From Geminicoccus roseus DSM 18922 (GTDB lineage Bacteria > Pseudomonadota > Alphaproteobacteria > Geminicoccales > Geminicoccaceae), in assembly GCF_000427665.1 (NCBI RefSeq), contig NZ_KE386572.1, positions 5,270,373-5,334,372 on the forward strand: a stretch of 64,000 nucleotides of DNA, read 5' to 3'. This document shows, in pieces, positions 60,661 through 64,000 of this stretch (positions are counted from its first letter, which is position 1; every line of letters starts with the position of its first letter). The translations under genes and the position numbers were made by a program. The notes under the pieces were generated by a model, which was not told the DNA's origin, searched no databases, and saw only the letters and a program-made list of their open reading frames with translations.

Positions 60661-61650
60661 TCAGCCCGCGGGGGTCGGTGCCGCCGCTGGCAGCACGCCG
60701 GCGTCCTTGAGTTCCTGCCAGAAGGCGGCCGGGATCGGCTGCTGCATCAGGGCGGCGTTCTGGCGGACCCGTTCTGCATTCTTGGTGCCGGGGATGACCG
60801 TGGCGACCACCGGGTGGGCGGCGCAGAACTGGAGGGCGGCGGCACGCAGGTCGACGCCGTGGCGCTCCGCGATCGCGCGCAGCCGGTCGCGCGCGGCGAC
60901 CTTGTCGGGCGGCGCCTCCTGGTATTCGAAGGTCGTGCCGCCGGCGATCAGGCCGGAATTGTAGGGGCCGCCGACCACCACGTGCACCCCCCGCTCCGCG
61001 CAGCGCGGGAAGAACTCGTCCAGGGCCGGCTGGTTCAACAGGCTGTAGCGGCCGGCCAGCAGGAACACGTCCGGGTCGGCCTGCTCCAGCGCCAGGATGC
61101 AGGGCTCCACCAGGTTCACGCCCAAACCCCAGGCGCGGATCACCCCCTGCTCCCGCAGCCGCGTCAACGCCACGGCCGCCCCGTCCATGGCGGTCCGGAA
61201 CGCCTCCTTCCAGTGGGCGCCGTGATGGTCCTCGGCGCAGTCGTGGATGTAGACGATGTCGATGCGCGCCATGCCCAGGCGCTGCATGCTGTCCTCGAGC
61301 GAGCGCTGCACCCCGTCGGCGGTGTAGTCGTAGTCGCTGCGGAACGGCATGCAGTTGATGAACGGGCCCTGCGTCCCCCCCTTGCTCTCGTCGGCGCGCA
61401 GCAGCCGGCCGACCTTGGTGGACAGCACGAACTGGTCGCGGGGATAGCGGCGCAGCGCATGGCCGAAGCGGTGCTCCGAGACGCCCGAGCCGTAATGCGG
61501 CGCGGTGTCGAAATGGCGGATGCCGGCATCCCAGGCGGCCTCCAGGGTGGCGTCCGCATCCTGGTCCGAGATCTCGGCGAACATGTTGCCCAAGGGCGCG
61601 CCACCGAAACCAAGCGGCCCGGGAGGGAGGAAATGCTGGTGGTTCGACAT
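60661..61650 (-). CDS. Aldo/keto reductase (aldose dehydrogenase-like)
   Basis: A 329-aa TIM-barrel oxidoreductase. The catalytic tetrad is visible as Asp and Tyr in HFDTAPHYGSG, Lys in VLSTKVGRLL and His in IVYIHDCAED. The C-terminal cofactor region has TVIPGTKNAERV. The sequence is closest in style to D-threo-aldose/L-fucose 1-dehydrogenases. It diverges from a sugar ABC transporter, supporting a role in oxidising an imported aldose. The ATG at 61650 starts the family-like sequence (MSNHQHFLPPGPLGFGGAPL); the frame is open upstream. Confidence 0.88.
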   Translation of the reverse strand: MSNHQHFLPPGPLGFGGAPLGNMFAEISDQDADATLEAAWDAGIRHFDTAPHYGSGVSEHRFGHALRRYPRDQFVLSTKVGRLLRADESKGGTQGPFINCMPFRSDYDYTADGVQRSLEDSMQRLGMARIDIVYIHDCAEDHHGAHWKEAFRTAMDGAAVALTRLREQGVIRAWGLGVNLVEPCILALEQADPDVFLLAGRYSLLNQPALDEFFPRCAERGVHVVVGGPYNSGLIAGGTTFEYQEAPPDKVAARDRLRAIAERHGVDLRAAALQFCAAHPVVATVIPGTKNAERVRQNAALMQQPIPAAFWQELKDAGVLPAAAPTPAG

Positions 61651-61951
61651 GATGTGCTCTCCCCGGCGGCCTGGTCGGTCGTGCCTGCCGGTCCTGGTGG
61701 CGCCGGCCGCAGCAGTTCGACGGCAACCATTGCGCAGCATCGGACCTGAGACAAGCCGGAGCGGCGCCATGGTCAGCGGACCATCGTCCCGGGTTGCATC
61801 GCCTCCTGATTCACCTAGGCTCTCCCCCAGGCGCACGGCCGGCCTTCCCGATGAAACGATTTTCTTCGGGGGTGGCCATGACCGGAAGAACGGCGGCAAG
61901 CCGCGGCATGCGACGGCATCGATGCGCCAGATCAGGGACGGAACAAGACCA
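61651..61951. other. Divergent promoter region of sugar-use genes
   Basis: This 301-bp gap separates the aldo/keto reductase and the sugar-binding-protein genes, which are transcribed apart and probably co-regulated. No regulator gene lies inside and no clear operator palindrome was recognised. Confidence 0.4.
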
Positions 61952-63130
61952 ATGAGATCCATCATCAGGAAGACGGCTGTCGTGGCGGGCATGGCCGCCT
62001 TGCTGCTCGGCAGCGCTGCCGTGGGCGAGGTGCAGGCCCAGGAGCCGATCAAGGTCACCATCGGCTGGGCGCCGCCGGACATCACCGGCGTGTTCAAGAC
62101 CGCCACCAACTTCTTCGAAAAGTCGGCGCAGGACGCCAACCAGCACGGCTTCCAGGTCGAGGTGATCACCCGCGCGCCGACCAGCCACCTGGCGTTCGCC
62201 GAGCAGGTCGCGATCATCGAGGACTTCATCCAGCGCCGGGTGGACGTGATCGCGGTCTCGCCCTCGGAAGTGCAGACGGTGCGCTCGGCCCTGGCGGCCG
62301 CCGGCGAGGCGGGCATCCCGGTGATCGTGGTGAACCTCCTGGAGCCGATCGAGGGCCTCGACATCGCCTCCTATATCGGCTTCGACAACACCCAGGGCGG
62401 CATGGTCAGCGCCTATTCGGTGGCCGACTATCTGGGCGGGCCGGGCGTGCTCGGCACCGGCACCGAAATCGAGGCGAAGCCCGGCGACTATCTCGACCTG
62501 GAGTTCTGGCAGAAGGCCTATGCCGACCTGTCCGAGGAAGAGCGGGCCAAGGTCCAGGGCAAGGGCGCCATCATCGAGGGCGTGGCCGGCGGGTTCTATT
62601 CCACGGCCCGCCTGAACGGCTTCCGCGAGGTCATGGAGCAGTTCCCGAACGTGGAGATCGTCGGCAACACCTGTGCCGCCGACTGGAACCGCGAGAAGGC
62701 GGTGCGCTGCACCGAGGACTTCCTGCAGAGCACCGGCCAGGACCTGGACTTCATCTGGGCAGCCTCCAACGAGATGGGCCTGGGCGCCATGCTGGCGCTG
62801 GGCAACGCCGACCGGCTGCAGCGGGCCGACCAGCCGCACGAGGCAGGCGACGGCAAGATCGCGGTGTTCACCAACGACGTGACGCCCGAATCGGTCGACC
62901 AGATCGCGAACAACGGGATCATCGCCGAAACCACCCACGGCTTTGCCGACTGGGGCTGGTTCGGCACCAAGTTCGCCGTGCAGCTGGCCTGCCAGGAAGA
63001 GGCGCCGGCCCAGTTCGACATCCGCCCGCGCACCGTCTACGTCGCCAATGCCCGCGAGTTCTATCCGGACCCGCAACTTCCCGACATCGACTGGGACGCG
63101 ATCCGGGCGAACTGCAAGAAGAACGGCTGA
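61952..63130 (+). CDS. Sugar ABC transporter periplasmic binding protein
   Basis: A 392-aa binding protein with a signal peptide (AVVAGMAALLLGSAAVGEVQ). It belongs to the ribose/xylose-type (periplasmic-binding-protein-like) family: RRVDVIAVSPSEVQTVRSAL, AGIPVIVVNLL and FIWAASNEMGLGAMLALGNA. Two lobes are linked by a hinge near residue 130. It delivers a monosaccharide to the transporter whose ATPase is encoded next. The divergent aldose dehydrogenase-like gene suggests an aldose such as fucose, but the sugar cannot be read from sequence. Confidence 0.9.
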   Translation: MRSIIRKTAVVAGMAALLLGSAAVGEVQAQEPIKVTIGWAPPDITGVFKTATNFFEKSAQDANQHGFQVEVITRAPTSHLAFAEQVAIIEDFIQRRVDVIAVSPSEVQTVRSALAAAGEAGIPVIVVNLLEPIEGLDIASYIGFDNTQGGMVSAYSVADYLGGPGVLGTGTEIEAKPGDYLDLEFWQKAYADLSEEERAKVQGKGAIIEGVAGGFYSTARLNGFREVMEQFPNVEIVGNTCAADWNREKAVRCTEDFLQSTGQDLDFIWAASNEMGLGAMLALGNADRLQRADQPHEAGDGKIAVFTNDVTPESVDQIANNGIIAETTHGFADWGWFGTKFAVQLACQEEAPAQFDIRPRTVYVANAREFYPDPQLPDIDWDAIRANCKKNG

Positions 63131-63231
63131 GGCGGCGCTGCCGCCCGATCCGTGACGGGCTCCGCTGCCGCGGAGCCCTCGTTCCGGCGCAGGCTGTCCG
63201 CGCGCCGCGAGGTTCCCTGGAACAGGTGCCG

Positions 63232-64000
<769 letters not shown>

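Overview
The window is about 64 kb of very GC-rich, gene-dense DNA from an alphaproteobacterium. The gene content (dgcAB-etf demethylase operon, MttB-type methyltransferase, S24-type regulator ending in an IVWASQ motif, many polar hydrolytic and transport genes) suggests a Rhodospirillales/Geminicoccaceae-like organism. That placement is inference; no rRNA or marker gene is present. Third-codon GC bias is so strong that nearly every real gene is shadowed by long antisense ORFs, which are omitted here.

Layout. 1-9.6 kb: the 3' end of an FepC-like ABC ATPase, an alpha/beta hydrolase, an acyl-CoA synthetase, an O-antigen-ligase-like protein diverging from a nucleotidyltransferase plus Alg14/Alg13-like glycosyltransferase cassette, a Cache-class III cyclase and an ASPIC/UnbV repeat protein. 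9.9-20 kb: an RsbQ-like hydrolase coupled to a PAS hybrid histidine kinase, two related membrane proteins, an MttB-family methyltransferase, crcB, hutU, a methyltransferase-GNAT fusion and a secreted cysteine protein. 20.2-25.6 kb: a four-gene operon around a dimethylformamidase-like enzyme with a Rieske-like protein that has lost its cluster ligands, then a seven-repeat PLL-like lectin. 26-33.1 kb: ubiX, zur and a dgcA-dgcB-etfA-etfB dimethylglycine demethylase operon.

33.3-36.7 kb holds the most novel-looking locus: a compact RiPP-like operon. It has a 117-aa precursor candidate with two RGGKDKF repeats, a YcaO enzyme, and a TfuA domain continuous in frame with a clostripain (C11) protease, closed by a good terminator. 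Together these suggest a thioamidated, arginine-cleaved peptide product. It diverges from a class III adenylate cyclase (TolB/TPR) followed by a Crp-family regulator; a near-consensus CRP box sits in the shared promoter region and a perfect one lies at the 3' end of the protease gene.

39.6-50.4 kb: an MHS-type transporter, a PAS-GGDEF diguanylate cyclase, a PatD-like aminobutyraldehyde dehydrogenase, a lipoprotein, a 5'-nucleotidase and a polyamine ABC transporter. 50.4-60.5 kb: an sRNA-like element with a strong terminator, an S24-type regulator lacking its protease residues, and an intact T7-like virion module (portal to terminase) with no integrase, replication, lysis, tail fibre or large ejection genes, ending 46 bp before tRNA-Ser(UGA). 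60.6-64 kb: an aldo/keto reductase divergent from a sugar ABC transporter that runs off the window.

Recurring themes are catabolism of methylated and amine nitrogen compounds (MttB, DgcAB, DMFase-like, PatD, polyamine uptake) and cyclic-nucleotide signalling (two class III cyclases, a Crp regulator, a diguanylate cyclase).
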